Source: Alcaligenaceae bacterium
Lineage (GTDB): Bacteria > Pseudomonadota > Gammaproteobacteria > Burkholderiales > Burkholderiaceae_B
Direction: 5' to 3'
Assembly (NCBI GenBank): GCA_012511095.1
Contig: JAAZGT010000258.1
Coordinates: 1 to 7,484, forward strand
DNA length: 7,484 bases
The position numbers and the translations under genes are program-made. Under the pieces are notes generated by a model. The model searched no databases. It saw nothing but the letters and a program-made list of their open reading frames with translations, and was not told where the DNA came from. Below, one piece after another: positions 6,583 to 7,484 of the stretch (positions are counted from its first letter, which is position 1; each line of letters begins with the position of its first letter).

Positions 6583-6620
6583 AATCGGCTGATATCATCA
6601 AAAGTATCAGCCGATTTTTT
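6583..6620 (+). terminator. Intrinsic terminator after mrcA
   Basis: AATCGGCTGATA (6583-6594) pairs perfectly with TATCAGCCGATT (6605-6616) around a 10-nt loop, followed by an uninterrupted T tract to 6620 (six Ts counting the end of the stem). It begins 42 nt after the mrcA stop. It should isolate fadB from mrcA transcription. Confidence 0.92.
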
Positions 6621-6638
6621 GTCTTAAATAAGACTTTT
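6621..6638 (+). terminator. Small second hairpin with T-rich tail
   Basis: GTCTT-AAAT-AAGAC (6621-6634) is followed by TTTT (6635-6638). It abuts the main terminator and could be a weak back-up terminator, but the 5-bp AT-rich stem is marginal and may be chance in AT-rich DNA. Confidence 0.3.
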
Positions 6639-6655
6639 ATTAGCGATATAAAGAC

Positions 6656-6716
6656 TTATGATGGTTATTGTATAAAACATATAACAACAACTATTTAATA
6701 GTTTAAACTTCGAGTT
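6656..6716 (+). promoter_or_regulatory. Candidate fadB promoter and adjacent palindromes
   Basis: TTATGA (6656-6661, 3/6 to the -35 consensus) and TATAAC (6680-6685, 5/6 to the -10 consensus) are 18 bp apart and upstream of fadB. Just downstream, around the expected transcript start, lie three linked palindromes: CTATT-T-AATAG (6691-6701), AGTTTAAACT (6700-6709) and AACT-TCG-AGTT (6706-6716). Fatty acid degradation genes are commonly controlled by acyl-CoA-responsive repressors, so an operator here would make sense. I cannot match these sites to a known consensus. Confidence 0.3.
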
Positions 6717-6730
6717 ACATCAAATTTTTT

Positions 6731-6735
6731 AGGAG
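6731..6735 (+). promoter_or_regulatory. fadB ribosome binding site
   Basis: AGGAG ends 6 nt before the ATG at 6742, an ideal position. The same AGGAG recurs at 6737-6741 directly against the start codon, too close to be used. This fixes the start of fadB. Confidence 0.85.
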
Positions 6736-6741
6736 TAGGAG

Positions 6742-7484
6742 ATGATTCATTCCGGACCGGCCATTACAGTACAAATGTTAAATGACGGCATTGCAGAGTT
6801 CAAATTCGATTTAGAAAATGAATCTGTTAATAAATTCAACCGCGTCACTCTAGACGACCTCGATGCAGCAGTTAAGGCAGTTAAAGCCAACCCCGAAGTT
6901 AAGGGTCTATTAGTCACTTCAGGTAAAAACTTCTTTATCGTTGGCGCCGATATTACTGAGTTTGGTGATATTTTTGCCCATGGCAGCGATTACATCAAAA
7001 ACTGGGTTATGGATATTCACCGCATCTTCAACTCATTTGAAGACTTAGAGATTCCTAAAGTTGTGGCCATTAATGGCTTCGCTCTAGGTGGCGGTTTGGA
7101 GATGTGTTTAACAGCTGACTACCGCGTTATGAGCGATAAAGCTCAAATCGGTCTACCTGAATTAACCCTCGGCCTAATTCCGGGCTTCGGTGGCGTTGTA
7201 CGTCTTGCACGCGTTGCAGGTGCGCCTAAAGCGATTGAGTGGATTAGCACTACTCATCCTCGTAAAGCAGCACAAGCTCTAGCTGATGGCGTTGCTGATG
7301 AGGTAGTAGCCCATGACGATTTAAGAGAAGCAGCACTTACTGCACTTAAAAAAGCCATCGCTGGCGAGATTGACTGGCAGGCCAAGCGCGACATTAAGTT
7401 ACAAGCGCTTAAGCTAGACGAAGCTGACGCTAAAGCCTACTTCGAGGGTGTGCGTGCTGAATTAGCTAAAAGCACTAACCCTGA
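6742..7484 (+). CDS. fadB: Fatty acid oxidation complex alpha subunit, 5' part (enoyl-CoA hydratase domain)
   Basis: The frame is open to the window edge, giving 247 residues of a protein expected to be about 700. What is visible is the N-terminal crotonase domain, which hydrates trans-2-enoyl-CoA. It shows the FadB-type opening (ESVNKFN, 27-33), the oxyanion-hole region IVGADITEF (66-74) and NGFALGGGLE (111-120), and the two catalytic glutamates E120 and E140 (the latter in IGLPE). PGFGG (147-151) follows as usual. The match to FadB beginnings, including AIEWI and the AKR...KL segment near 214-224, favours the multifunctional FadB over a stand-alone hydratase. The dehydrogenase half would lie outside the window, so this remains to be confirmed. 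In FadB systems a thiolase gene, fadA, often follows. The gene has its own strong ribosome binding site and is cut off from mrcA by a terminator. Confidence 0.92.
   Translation, partial: MIHSGPAITVQMLNDGIAEFKFDLENESVNKFNRVTLDDLDAAVKAVKANPEVKGLLVTSGKNFFIVGADITEFGDIFAHGSDYIKNWVMDIHRIFNSFEDLEIPKVVAINGFALGGGLEMCLTADYRVMSDKAQIGLPELTLGLIPGFGGVVRLARVAGAPKAIEWISTTHPRKAAQALADGVADEVVAHDDLREAALTALKKAIAGEIDWQAKRDIKLQALKLDEADAKAYFEGVRAELAKSTNP

Noticed and set aside
6401..6592. 63-codon plus-strand open frame overlapping the end of mrcA
   Set aside because: It is out of frame with the Gly/Ser-rich mrcA tail and runs into the terminator stem, so it is a shadow of the real gene.
1..7484. CRISPR array, insertion sequence, prophage, toxin-antitoxin or defence system
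   Set aside because: There are no spaced repeats, transposase or integrase motifs, target duplications or paired small genes anywhere in the window.

Overview
The window looks like chromosomal DNA from a low-to-moderate GC member of the Burkholderiales, most likely Alcaligenaceae (an Oligella- or Pelistega-like genome). Three things point there: a small secreted protein with two DUF4148-like units (a family mostly found in Burkholderiales), a penicillin-binding protein 1A whose N-terminal region reads like those of Alcaligenaceae, and the linked order aroK-aroB-dgt beside mrcA. The genus is an inference; base composition, judged by eye, is clearly more AT-rich than typical Bordetella or Burkholderia.

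Layout. Positions 1-54 may hold the last codons of a gene entering from the left, but two frames are open and it cannot be identified. About 400 bp without a convincing gene follow, containing a 12-bp perfect inverted repeat (55-97), an imperfect hairpin (151-170) and a 16-bp palindrome beside a promoter-like site (261-295). A 126-residue exported protein made of two 43-residue repeats is encoded at 452-832 (+) and ends at a strong terminator (852-890). This terminator separates it from a convergent leftward operon, aroK (3892-3338), aroB (3341-2058) and dgt (2053-917), tightly packed with a 4-bp ATGA overlap and then a 4-bp gap. A 173-bp AT-rich divergent region separates aroK from mrcA (4066-6540, +), a complete bifunctional PBP1A. 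A textbook terminator (6583-6620) follows mrcA. The 5' part of a fadB-type fatty acid oxidation gene (6742 onward, +) then runs off the right edge.

How the genes work together. AroB makes 3-dehydroquinate and AroK phosphorylates shikimate, two steps of the route to chorismate and the aromatic amino acids. Dgt is a predicted dNTP triphosphohydrolase that is co-transcribed but not in the same pathway. PBP1A polymerises and crosslinks peptidoglycan. FadB supplies the hydratase and dehydrogenase steps of beta-oxidation. These are mostly ordinary housekeeping genes. I see no mobile element, CRISPR array, tRNA, rRNA or defence system, and no clear undescribed system. The most unusual points are the exactly phased duplication in the DUF4148-like protein, a roughly 70-residue extra C-terminal tail on AroB, and several palindromes or shared short elements in the non-coding stretches.
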